Positions 1 to 5,744 of a stretch of 8,625 bases of DNA are shown piece by piece. A program made the translations under genes and the position numbers. The stretch is from the NCBI GenBank assembly GCA_009785395.1, contig WQWK01000077.1:1-8625 (forward strand), in the 5' to 3' direction. Within the stretch, counting starts at the first letter, position 1, and each line of letters opens with the position of its first letter. Source of the DNA: Conexibacteraceae bacterium. Its GTDB lineage: Bacteria > Actinomycetota > Thermoleophilia > Solirubrobacterales > Solirubrobacteraceae. Under the pieces are notes generated by a model. The model worked only from the letters and a program-made list of their open reading frames with translations. It was not told the origin of the DNA and did no database searches.

Positions 1-44
<44 letters not shown>

Positions 45-47
45 CTC

Positions 48-74
48 CGAAAGCCCCGCATAGCGGGGCTTTCG
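48..74 (+). terminator. Hairpin terminator after tRNA-Lys
   Basis: A perfect stem (AAAGCCCCGC, 50-59, with GCGGGGCTTT, 63-72) with 3-base loop ATA extends by two more pairs (49-73 and 48-74), giving 12 bp. It starts 4 bases after the tRNA. The plus-strand 3' side carries TTT followed by CGTCGT rather than a long T run. In the minus direction it lies just past the stop of the gene at 80-460 and could serve both transcripts. Confidence 0.85.
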
Positions 75-79
75 TCGTA

Positions 80-460
80 TCACGAACCTACTCGAAGACG
101 AGAACGCAACGGCTCCCTGATCTCGACCTCGTGAGGCAGCGCCCTCAGCTCGGCCACCTCCACAACGACACGGGCGTCACGAAGCTTGTTGACGAGCGAC
201 CCCCAGTACAGGTCTTCCATCTGCTCTGCAGTCTGGCCGTGACCTGGTCCGTCCGGACCGACGACCGTTCTGGCGTCGACCTCTGTCTGTTGCAGGCTCC
301 CCTCGGCGATCGGGGCACTGCTGCTCCACCCGCGATCATCGAACAGCAGGAGCCGCTCACCGTTTCTGAGCACCGCGAACAGATGAGCCCAGGCTGAATG
401 GCCGCTCGGGTTCCGGTCATCCAGGTCCACGACGGTAACCAGCTGCTCAATCTCAGACAC
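80..460 (-). CDS. Uncharacterised 126-aa protein
   Basis: I do not recognise the family. The frame stays open on the minus strand up to 769, but everything beyond about 540 overlaps the well-supported gene at 539-910. The only normal start codon outside that gene is GTG at 460-458, giving 126 aa. The product is acidic to neutral with no signal peptide or membrane segment. Early residues suggest beta strands (VTVVDLDD, then HLFAVLRNGERLLLFDDRGW), followed by a polar middle and a C-terminal section (YWGSLVNKLRDARVVVEVAEL). Third-position GC is moderately high but weaker near the 3' end. It converges on the tRNA-Lys terminator and diverges from the MmcQ gene. No clear ribosome binding site is seen, so the start is uncertain. 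Confidence 0.55.
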   Translation of the reverse strand: MSEIEQLVTVVDLDDRNPSGHSAWAHLFAVLRNGERLLLFDDRGWSSSAPIAEGSLQQTEVDARTVVGPDGPGHGQTAEQMEDLYWGSLVNKLRDARVVVEVAELRALPHEVEIREPLRSRLRVGS

Positions 461-538
461 AGCGCCACTATCGCCGATCAGTCGCCTGCGTGCACGCGCG
501 CGCTGGTCCGTAGGGTATTCGCGTGCTTCGAATGAGTC

Positions 539-910
539 ATGAACGCAGCTGAGCTTCGCGATTGCCTCCTGTCGTTCCCGGGCGCCGAGGAGACGTTTCC
601 TTTCGGTCCCAGGACGTCGGTCTTCAAGGTAGGCGGCAAGATGTTCGCTCTGTCTCAGCTCGGCGACGACGACCTTCGAATCAGCCTGAAGTGCGAGCCC
701 GCTCTCGCCGAGCAGCTGCGTGAGGCGCACGTCGAGGTCATCCCGGGATATCACCTCAACAAGCGACACTGGAACACCGTCATCACCAGTGGTTCGCTAC
801 CCGAGCGGATGATCAGGGACATGATCGAGGACTCATACGACCTCGTCGTGAGCGGCCTTCCCGAGCGTCGCCGCGGAACACTCGGCTGGAAGGCAGACGA
901 GCCCCGGTAG
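539..910 (+). CDS. MmcQ/YjbR-family DNA-binding-like protein
   Basis: A 123-aa protein matching the small MmcQ/YjbR (DUF419) fold over its full length. The N-terminal hallmark is FPGAEETFPFGPRTSVFKV at residues 13-31, followed by GGKMFALSQL. The second conserved part reads KCEPALAEQL, then HVEVIPGYHLNKRHWNTV at 64-81, then a helix ending in SYDLVVSGLP. This family has a CyaY-like fold and is often annotated as DNA-binding, but its biochemical role is not established. The ATG at 539 puts the hallmark at its usual distance from the N terminus; an ATG at 532 is out of frame. The gene lies 28 bp upstream of panD on the same strand and may be co-transcribed, though no functional link is known. Confidence 0.9.
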   Translation: MNAAELRDCLLSFPGAEETFPFGPRTSVFKVGGKMFALSQLGDDDLRISLKCEPALAEQLREAHVEVIPGYHLNKRHWNTVITSGSLPERMIRDMIEDSYDLVVSGLPERRRGTLGWKADEPR

Positions 911-938
911 CCAAGGCCGGCTGTGATAGGACACAGAG

Positions 939-1337
939 ATGCTCCGAACGCTGCTCAAGTCCAAGATCCATCGTGCGACCGTGACAGCCTGCGACCTTCA
1001 CTATGTAGGGTCGCTCACAGTCGATCCCGAGCTGCTGGAGGCCGCCGACATTCTTCCCAACGAGCTCGTGGCCGTCGTCGATGTGAACAACGGCGCGCGG
1101 TTCGAGACCTACGCGATCAAGGGTGAGCGCGGCTCCCGGGAGATCAAGGTCAACGGCGCTGCCGCGCGGCTCGTGCATCGCGGCGACACGATCATCGTGA
1201 TCTCTTATGCGGCCTATGACGCCCACGAGATTCACGAATACCGGCCGCGAGTCGTGCACGTGGACAGCGATAACGCGATCATCGCCGTGGATGACCGCGC
1301 GGACGAGCTCCAGACCGAGCTACTGGCTGATGCCTAG
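939..1337 (+). CDS. panD: Aspartate 1-decarboxylase (PanD)
   Basis: A 132-aa protein, the usual full length for this pyruvoyl enzyme. It decarboxylates L-aspartate to beta-alanine, the precursor joined to pantoate in pantothenate and coenzyme A synthesis, in the cytoplasm. The proenzyme self-cleaves between Gly24 and Ser25, and that site is present ([10 protein letters not shown], residues 21-30), so Ser25 becomes the pyruvoyl group. Other active-site residues are in place: Lys9 (LLKSKIHR), Arg54 and Tyr58 (ARFETYAI), and Asn72 in VNGAAA. The start ATG follows AGG (928-930) and GAG motifs. No panB or panC is seen nearby, so the gene is separated from other pantothenate genes within this window. 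Its TAG stop overlaps the stop of the convergent retron reverse transcriptase. Confidence 0.97.
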   Translation: MLRTLLKSKIHRATVTACDLHYVGSLTVDPELLEAADILPNELVAVVDVNNGARFETYAIKGERGSREIKVNGAAARLVHRGDTIIVISYAAYDAHEIHEYRPRVVHVDSDNAIIAVDDRADELQTELLADA

Positions 1338-2680
1338 CTCTCGTTCTCCCAGCTGATCCTGGCGAACTCGCGACGGAGCTTGTCCGCCCGCTGCGGGTTG
1401 AGCGAAGCAATCCAGGAGATCCAGCCCAGTAGGTGCGCCCGAAAGTCAGGCGTCGCTGCGCGGTTCTGTGAGGCCGGGCCGTGGACTATCGAGTTGTGCA
1501 GGATCGCCCTGAGACGGTCGTACTCGGCCCGGGAGATGTTGGGGTGTTGGTTGACGACAACACCACAGACTCGTTGGCGGCCGGCGCGAGTCACCAAGGT
1601 GGACTTGCTCTCGTTGACGGTGAATCCTTCGTCGCGAGCGATGTCCCGGACGGCTCGGCGCAGTAACTGTGCCCTCCGAACGAGGCTGGCTGGACCGGAG
1701 AACGTGAGATCGTCGGCGTAGCGCGTATAGGTGATCTCGAGCGAGTCGGCCAGACCAGCCAGCCGCCGGTCGAGATTGAAGGTGGCGAGGTTGGCCAACG
1801 CCGGCGACGTTGGCGACCCCTGGGGCAGATGCGGTGTCGCAAGCTGCCGGCCGAGCGCGTGGTGAGCGCTGAGCTGTCGAGAATCGGTCGGGCGCGGGAG
1901 CGAATGCCAGAAGCTGGATGGAACAACGTTTGTCACGATGCCGGTGAGGGTGTGGGAAACCGACTCGGGATAACCGGCCGTGCGGAATATCCCATAGACG
2001 CGGGTGCCGGTGATCGAGCCGAAGAAGTTGCGGAGGTCGAGGCGGATCACGACGAAACGGCCGGCGTGCACGCTGGCATGGGTGCGTACCGAGCGACCGG
2101 CTGTGTATCCATGCGCCGCACCGTGAGCGGGGATCAGGTCGAGAACCTCATGGAGGATCCTGCGCTGGACGCCTTTCAGCCGGTGCTTGGGACGCTCGAT
2201 CACCCGAGGGGTCCCTCCCGGTCGAGCGATCGTTCCATACCAATAGTTCCGAAGCCGCTCCTGTTCGACCGTTCGCTCCAGGCCGCGAACGTCCGCCAAC
2301 CAGGCGAGCTCACCGTCGCTCACCTCCAGGTACTGCGCGAGTGCGGCAAGCGAGCCGATCTCCGGGACCGGCCAGCGTCGCCGTCCCATCTCGGGGGCAG
2401 GCGTGTACCACCGCCTGGGCAGCGGTGGCTGTGGTTCGTCCTCGGGCGCGGGCCAGCCGGCAAGCGTGAGGTCGATGAACCGTGCCAGCTCGCGCGGGCG
2501 GTCCGCCGGTGGGTGGTGGTACGCGGCGAGGATCTCTCGCACCAGCGGACGGGTCCACGGGCACCGCCGGCCCAGAGCACGGTGAACGCGATCGACCAGG
2601 GCAGGTTCGTTCCACGCCCCTGCGAGGCAGGCGCCGGAAACACACCGTGCGAGATCACCACGGGTGCGCGTGTCATACAT
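1334..2680 (-). CDS. Retron reverse transcriptase
   Basis: A 448-aa reverse transcriptase that would copy the adjacent msd RNA into msDNA. Motifs in order: conserved RT entry region ([20 protein letters not shown]), [10 protein letters not shown], then HASVH (201-205) at the place of the retron NAxxH motif. Motif A RLDLRNFF follows (213-220, catalytic Asp215), then motif [13 protein letters not shown] (286-297), motif C YADD (321-324), and VCGVVVN (371-377) at the position of the retron VTG/VVN block. No maturase or endonuclease domain is present, arguing against a group II intron. The first ~150 residues are an extra N-terminal region containing [12 protein letters not shown] and [20 protein letters not shown]; classical E. 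coli retron RTs are nearer 320 aa, whereas myxobacterial-type enzymes are longer. The frame is open to 2785, but ATG 2680 is preferred because the earlier codons lie in the ncRNA. No Shine-Dalgarno sequence is visible. Confidence 0.93.
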   Translation of the reverse strand: MYDTRTRGDLARCVSGACLAGAWNEPALVDRVHRALGRRCPWTRPLVREILAAYHHPPADRPRELARFIDLTLAGWPAPEDEPQPPLPRRWYTPAPEMGRRRWPVPEIGSLAALAQYLEVSDGELAWLADVRGLERTVEQERLRNYWYGTIARPGGTPRVIERPKHRLKGVQRRILHEVLDLIPAHGAAHGYTAGRSVRTHASVHAGRFVVIRLDLRNFFGSITGTRVYGIFRTAGYPESVSHTLTGIVTNVVPSSFWHSLPRPTDSRQLSAHHALGRQLATPHLPQGSPTSPALANLATFNLDRRLAGLADSLEITYTRYADDLTFSGPASLVRRAQLLRRAVRDIARDEGFTVNESKSTLVTRAGRQRVCGVVVNQHPNISRAEYDRLRAILHNSIVHGPASQNRAATPDFRAHLLGWISWIASLNPQRADKLRREFARISWENES

Positions 2681-2692
2681 GACGTAATCATC

Positions 2693-2704
2693 GCGGCGTT
2701 GCGC
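2693..2704 (-). repeat. Retron a2 inverted repeat
   Basis: GCGCAACGCCGC on the minus strand, the exact partner of a1 at 2865-2854. It ends 12 nt upstream of the reverse transcriptase ATG at 2680, the expected close spacing between msd and RT gene. Confidence 0.87.
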
Positions 2705-2853
2705 ATCGACTGCACCCCGTCGTGCGCGCCCCGAACTGCTTCCGAAGGATGCAGCGGAGGGCTCGCGATGCACTGCCTTGGCCATCTTCGTATCCCCGGG
2801 GTAGCCCCGGAGAGGAACCGGCGCCCCGAAGGACGCCTTATCCGACCTCGATT

Positions 2854-2865
2854 GCGCAACGCCGC
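2854..2865 (-). repeat. Retron a1 inverted repeat
   Basis: GCGGCGTTGCGC on the minus strand, perfectly complementary to a2 at 2704-2693. In retrons the a1/a2 stem holds the two RNA ends together and positions the branching guanosine for priming. Its first five bases can alternatively pair with GCCGC at 2873-2869. Confidence 0.87.
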
Positions 2866-2882
2866 TGAGCGGCAGCGTACCG

Positions 2883-2910
2883 ATTAGCGCGGCGACTTTC
2901 CTTCGGCGAA
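2883..2910 (-). promoter_or_regulatory. Possible retron promoter
   Basis: On the minus strand GCTAAT (2888-2883) matches four of six bases of a -10 box, with TTCGCC (2910-2905) 16 bp upstream as a weak -35. Initiation near 2876 would put the RNA start about 11 nt before a1. It lies in the gap after the hydrolase stop. This is suggestive only, because actinobacterial promoters are poorly conserved. Confidence 0.28.
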
Positions 2911-2921
2911 CAGCGGGTATT

Positions 2922-3773
2922 TCACGGAGCTGTGGACGTCGCGAATCGCAGCGCTTCCTCGAAGATCACGAGCAGTCCGATCTGCTCGACCCCCGGCACG
3001 ACGGTCACACGCGGTTTTCCGCCGAGGATCTCTGCGACGCGATGTGCGTGCGACGCGGGGTGCGTCCGGTCGAACTCGCCGGTCCAGAGCGAGGCACGGA
3101 TCACCCCGGGCGTGATATCCCACGGTTTGCAGAGGATCCGGACCTCCTCCATGAACCCATCGGGGTTCGCAAAGAGCTCTGCGGTGGTCGCTACGAACAC
3201 TTCTCTGACCCACGGGATCTTGACGACCTGTGCGTCGGGCCCCTTGAACAGCCCGAGCGCTGAGTCCGGCAGCTTCTTGAGCTGCTGCTTGAAGCCCGCG
3301 CGCAGAAGGAACGGCGCGCGCCGGGAAAGGATCGCAGCCATCTTCAGGTCCTTGCCGGCCGCGCGCCACTGGGCCTTCTCCGCGAGCGGCGCCACAGCTC
3401 CGAGCAGCGAGTGAGCGGTGACCCGCTCGGGCGCTGCTCCGGCAAGGGCGATCCCGTACGGCGTTCCGCCAGACTGGGTCACGATCCCGAACTGCTCGAC
3501 GCCAAGCTCGTCCATCAGCGCGAGATGGTCGGCGGGCCAATCCGCCACGGTGCGGCCGCGTTTCGGGGTGCTGCCGTGAGACCCTGGACGATCCGGGATC
3601 ACGAGTCGGATCCCGAGTTCGCGCGCGGTCGTGCCGAGTGCCCGCCCGAGCCCGCGGCTGCACGGACCGTCCAGCACGGTGACGACAGGTCCACTGTCCG
3701 CACCCGCGAGGAGGTAGGACAGGGAGCGCCCGTCGCCCAGCGCGATCTTGGTGTGTGGCTCTGTTTGCGACAC
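2922..3773 (-). CDS. Alpha/beta hydrolase-fold protein, catalytic His apparently missing
   Basis: A 283-aa alpha/beta hydrolase-like protein of normal length, with no signal peptide. It shows the usual strand VVTVLDGP with the oxyanion-region DG (35-36, in place of the more common HG), then VIPDRPGSHGST (58-69). A nucleophile elbow TQSGG has Ser101, and DRTHP with Asp235 lies where the acid is expected. At the C-terminal position normally carrying the catalytic His (the PGxGH block) it reads PGVEQIGLL, so Gln264 (CAG) replaces His. Either activity is altered or another His serves; His243 (SHAHR) is nearby. The start is GTG at 3773, since upstream codons run into the divergent regulator and its operators. 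No Shine-Dalgarno sequence is seen. Substrate is unknown; divergence from a TetR gene suggests control by it. Confidence 0.85.
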   Translation of the reverse strand: MSQTEPHTKIALGDGRSLSYLLAGADSGPVVTVLDGPCSRGLGRALGTTARELGIRLVIPDRPGSHGSTPKRGRTVADWPADHLALMDELGVEQFGIVTQSGGTPYGIALAGAAPERVTAHSLLGAVAPLAEKAQWRAAGKDLKMAAILSRRAPFLLRAGFKQQLKKLPDSALGLFKGPDAQVVKIPWVREVFVATTAELFANPDGFMEEVRILCKPWDITPGVIRASLWTGEFDRTHPASHAHRVAEILGGKPRVTVVPGVEQIGLLVIFEEALRFATSTAP

Positions 3774-3782
3774 GGTGTCGCA
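3766..3782. promoter_or_regulatory. Palindromic operator O1
   Basis: TGCGACACGGTGTCGCA is a perfect 8+1+8 palindrome covering the GTG start of the hydrolase (3773-3771). Perfect dyads of this length between a TetR gene and its divergent neighbour are typical TetR-family operators. A near copy lies 31 bp downstream. Binding here would block hydrolase expression. Confidence 0.78.
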
Positions 3783-3796
3783 TAGTGTTTCATACC

Positions 3797-3813
3797 TGCG
3801 GCATGGTGTCGCA
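3797..3813. promoter_or_regulatory. Palindromic operator O2 over the tetR start
   Basis: TGCGGCATGGTGTCGCA matches O1 at 15 of 17 positions; both differences are in the left half. It contains the ATG (3803-3805) of the TetR gene, so it would allow autorepression. The 31-bp centre-to-centre spacing from O1 is close to three helical turns, placing both sites on the same DNA face. Confidence 0.7.
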
Positions 3814-4369
3814 ACGGGTTCCCTCGGATGAAGCCCGGCATCGAATCCTCGATGCAGCGCGGGAGTTGCTGCGCGATCGGCCGTTCGCCGCGTTGACCGT
3901 GGCTGACGTGATGGCGCGTGCCGACCTGACTCGCACGGTCTTCTATCGCCACTTCCACACGCTCGCGCAGATGGCACCCGAGCTGCTCCCCGACGCTGAC
4001 GACCCGCTGGTCGACCAGGTCCTGCGCGGCTCGCCGGACGAACTGATTGAGGCGATGATCACGGGCCTCGTGCAGTTGTACGCCGAACATGGCCGCATGC
4101 TCCGCGCAATCGACGCCGCCGCCGCGTCGAATCCGGAGGTAGCTGCTGAGCTGGACCGCGCCCTGGTCAGGCCACGCCGGTTACTCGAAGGGCTCGTCGC
4201 CCAGGCCCCGCACCCCCCGGCCGACTCGCGTGAGTTCTCCCTTCTGCTGATGGCAACCCACCGTGCCTACCTGCTCGACAAATTCGGCGGTGGCGACGAC
4301 TCGCCGGGGAGTCGCCAGGACGCCGTCGCCGCGCTCGCCGCGTTGTGGCAGCGGCTTCTGGCCGAGTGA
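3803..4369 (+). CDS. TetR-family transcriptional regulator
   Basis: A 188-aa TetR/AcrR-type regulator of typical length. The N-terminal DNA-binding domain includes ARHRILDAARELL (11-23) and the helix-turn-helix LTVADVMARADLTRTVFYRHF (31-51), with the family's VFYRHF recognition-helix end. The rest is the helical ligand-binding and dimerisation domain; its inducer cannot be read from sequence. The frame is open from 3755, but ATG 3803, or the adjacent GTG 3806, gives the normal N terminus; the earlier residues translate the operator region. No Shine-Dalgarno sequence precedes it. With a weak -10-like CATACC at 3791-3796, leaderless translation is possible. It diverges from the hydrolase with two palindromes covering both starts, suggesting autorepression and control of that hydrolase. 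It ends 22 bp from the convergent chrA gene. Confidence 0.93.
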   Translation: MVSQRVPSDEARHRILDAARELLRDRPFAALTVADVMARADLTRTVFYRHFHTLAQMAPELLPDADDPLVDQVLRGSPDELIEAMITGLVQLYAEHGRMLRAIDAAAASNPEVAAELDRALVRPRRLLEGLVAQAPHPPADSREFSLLLMATHRAYLLDKFGGGDDSPGSRQDAVAALAALWQRLLAE

Positions 4370-4391
4370 TCCGGCGTCTACGTCCTGGAAG

Positions 4392-5582
4392 TCAGTGCGG
4401 AAGTGTCGCGCCTGCGAGCGCCACGATGACGCCGACCGCGCCTGCGGCCAACAGAACCTCGACCACCCCTCGCTTGAGCAGCAATAATGCAGCGGCGGCG
4501 GCCGCCAGGACCGCGAACTGCCACGGCTCTTGAAGCGCGACCGCGAGTTGGATCGCCGCGCCCAGGATCGCGCCGATCGCGGCCGGGCCGGCGCCGTCGA
4601 GGAACGCGCGGGCGTTGGCATTACCGCGTAGCCGCTCGAACCGCGAGCCGCCGAGAAGGATGAAGGAGAAGGACGGGGTGAATGCGACGACGGCGGCCAC
4701 GAGTCCGCCAGCGAGTCCGTGGGCGGCATATCCGACCGCGGCGACGGTGGCGACGACCGGTCCCGGAGTGACCTGGCCGAGCGCGACGGCGTTGAGAAAC
4801 CGGGTGTTGCTCATCCAGTGGTAGGTGTGCACGGCGTCGCCGTGCATCAGCGGGATGATCACGAACCCGCCGCCGAAGGAGAGCGCACCGACCTTGAACG
4901 CTGTCCAGGCGAGTGCACCGAAGCCGCCCGCGGCCGCAGCCCCCGGCATGAAGAGCAGCGCGATCGAGTTCAGCGAGTTGCCGCTGACCCACTGGCGCTG
5001 GACCATCAACTCGACGAGCCCGCAGCCGAGCAGCACGAGCACGAGATACGGCCCCAACAGCGCGGCTGCAGCGGTGCCGAGCGCCAGGTACACGCACCAG
5101 CGCACCGCGCGGTCCCAGTGACCGCGGACGCTGGCAAAGCTCGGCGGGATCAGGCCACGGGCAGCATGCACCGCCACCGCCGCCACGGCGGCGCCCGCGC
5201 CTGCGCCGGCGCCTCTGACCCATAGCGGCGGGCTCGCGGACAGGAACAGCACGGACAGCAGCAGCACGAGCAAGACGGCTGGGGCGATGAACCCGAGCCC
5301 GCCGACGATCGCTCCGCTCGGGCCGGCGACGCGGTAGGCGCTGAAGATCGAGAGCTGCGTCGAGGCGGGTCCCGGCAGCAGCCCGCAGGCGGCGTTTGCG
5401 TCCTGGAACTCGCGGGCGTCCATCCACCCCATCCGCTCCACCACCAGTTGGCGCAGCAGCGCGACATGCGCCGGTGGGCCGCCGAATCCCGTGAGCCCGA
5501 TCCGGGTCCACTCGCGCGCGACCACCTTCAGCGAGACCCTGGGCTCAACGGGCTCGTCGACGTCTGGCATGGGATGAGTCAT
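4392..5582 (-). CDS. chrA: Chromate transporter family protein (ChrA, two-domain)
   Basis: A 396-aa integral membrane protein of the CHR superfamily, in the full-length form with two homologous halves. The N-terminal half carries FGGPPAHVALL (33-43), the W53/F59 region and GLLPGPASTQL (67-77). The C-terminal half repeats this as FKVGALSFGGGF (229-240) and ALGQVTPGPVV (267-277). About ten hydrophobic segments are visible. Characterised members export chromate using the proton-motive force, but many homologues lie outside resistance loci and chromate as substrate is unproven here. The start is ATG 5582; a second ATG at 5570 is possible. GGGGTAG (5600-5594) upstream could act as ribosome binding site and overlaps the end of the preceding 38-codon ORF, suggesting translational coupling. 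Confidence 0.93.
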   Translation of the reverse strand: MTHPMPDVDEPVEPRVSLKVVAREWTRIGLTGFGGPPAHVALLRQLVVERMGWMDAREFQDANAACGLLPGPASTQLSIFSAYRVAGPSGAIVGGLGFIAPAVLLVLLLSVLFLSASPPLWVRGAGAGAGAAVAAVAVHAARGLIPPSFASVRGHWDRAVRWCVYLALGTAAAALLGPYLVLVLLGCGLVELMVQRQWVSGNSLNSIALLFMPGAAAAGGFGALAWTAFKVGALSFGGGFVIIPLMHGDAVHTYHWMSNTRFLNAVALGQVTPGPVVATVAAVGYAAHGLAGGLVAAVVAFTPSFSFILLGGSRFERLRGNANARAFLDGAGPAAIGAILGAAIQLAVALQEPWQFAVLAAAAAALLLLKRGVVEVLLAAGAVGVIVALAGATLPH

Positions 5583-5593
5583 GCAGCCGAGTA

Positions 5594-5710
5594 CTACCCC
5601 TGCCCGTAGCCGTTGATCAGCCACACGCCCCGCTTCGCCTGCAGGTAGATGTCCCAGAAGGCGGTGAAGAACACGACCACGATCAAATACAGGAGCCCGG
5701 CTCGCCTCAC
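5594..5710 (-). CDS. 38-aa single-pass membrane peptide upstream of chrA
   Basis: A short ORF starting at GTG 5710 and ending at TAG 5594, 11 nt before the chrA ATG. It encodes two Arg, then a hydrophobic segment (LLYLIVVVFFTAFW), then a basic and aromatic tail (LQAKRGVWLINGYGQG). This gives one predicted membrane helix. Nearly every codon ends in G or C (exceptions CGA and TAT), a strong coding signal in this genome. GGGGAA lies about 11 nt upstream as a possible ribosome binding site. It is 34 nt downstream of the VOC-family gene stop and on the same strand, so the three genes probably form an operon. It may be a small membrane partner of the transporter or a leader peptide. I do not recognise a named family. 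Confidence 0.68.
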   Translation of the reverse strand: MRRAGLLYLIVVVFFTAFWDIYLQAKRGVWLINGYGQG

Positions 5711-5744
5711 GCGCAGGATTATTCCCCAAGCCCGACGCCGGCCC

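Larger units (their letters stand above)
2693..2865 (-). ncRNA. Retron msr-msd noncoding RNA
   Basis: Read on the minus strand, 173 nt lie between a perfect 12-bp inverted repeat: a1 GCGGCGTTGCGC (2865-2854) and a2 GCGCAACGCCGC (2704-2693). One more A-T pair and, past a bulged A, TCGA/TCGA extend it to 17 pairs. The msr side holds two hairpins. GGCGTCC/GGGCGCC closes a UUCG tetraloop (2837-2820, with one G-U pair). TCTCCGGGG/CCCCGGGGA has loop CTA (2813-2793, with one G-U pair). Such short stems with tiny loops are typical of msr. The msd candidate is a long bulged hairpin about 2775-2721: GTGC/GCAC at the base, a GC-rich middle, CTGC/GCAG and TCC/GGA at the tip. The branching G is not certain; candidates are in CGAGG just after a1 (2850-2846). 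The order a1-msr-msd-a2-RT is that of known retrons, and a2 ends 12 nt before the RT ATG. The exact msd ends are inference. Confidence 0.85.

Noticed and set aside
461..769. N-terminal extension of the minus-strand gene 80-460 up to position 769
   Set aside because: It would lie antisense to the well-supported MmcQ/YjbR gene from 539 onward, and the extension has no recognisable content.
1334..2785. Group II intron or diversity-generating retroelement as explanation of the RT
   Set aside because: No maturase or endonuclease domain and no template/variable repeat pair was seen. The a1/a2 inverted repeat and retron RT motifs fit a retron instead.
1829..2887. 352-codon plus-strand open frame opposite the reverse transcriptase
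   Set aside because: It is antisense to the RT and the ncRNA, its translation shows no domain, and the minus strand carries clear RT motifs. Long antisense frames are common in high-GC DNA.
2826..2906. Seven-base pairing of CCGAAGG (2906-2900) with CCTTCGG (2832-2826) as an a1/a2 candidate
   Set aside because: It is shorter than the 12-bp pair found and would destroy the stable UUCG hairpin at 2837-2820.
2884..3783. 299-codon minus-strand open frame overlapping the hydrolase
   Set aside because: Its translation is extremely Arg-rich and without motifs, while the overlapping frame gives a recognisable alpha/beta hydrolase.
4370..4391. Terminator between the convergent tetR and chrA genes
   Set aside because: The 22-bp gap shows no convincing stem-loop with a T run.
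4621..5511. 296-codon minus-strand open frame inside chrA
   Set aside because: Arg-rich out-of-frame reading of chrA; the CHR motifs are in the other frame.
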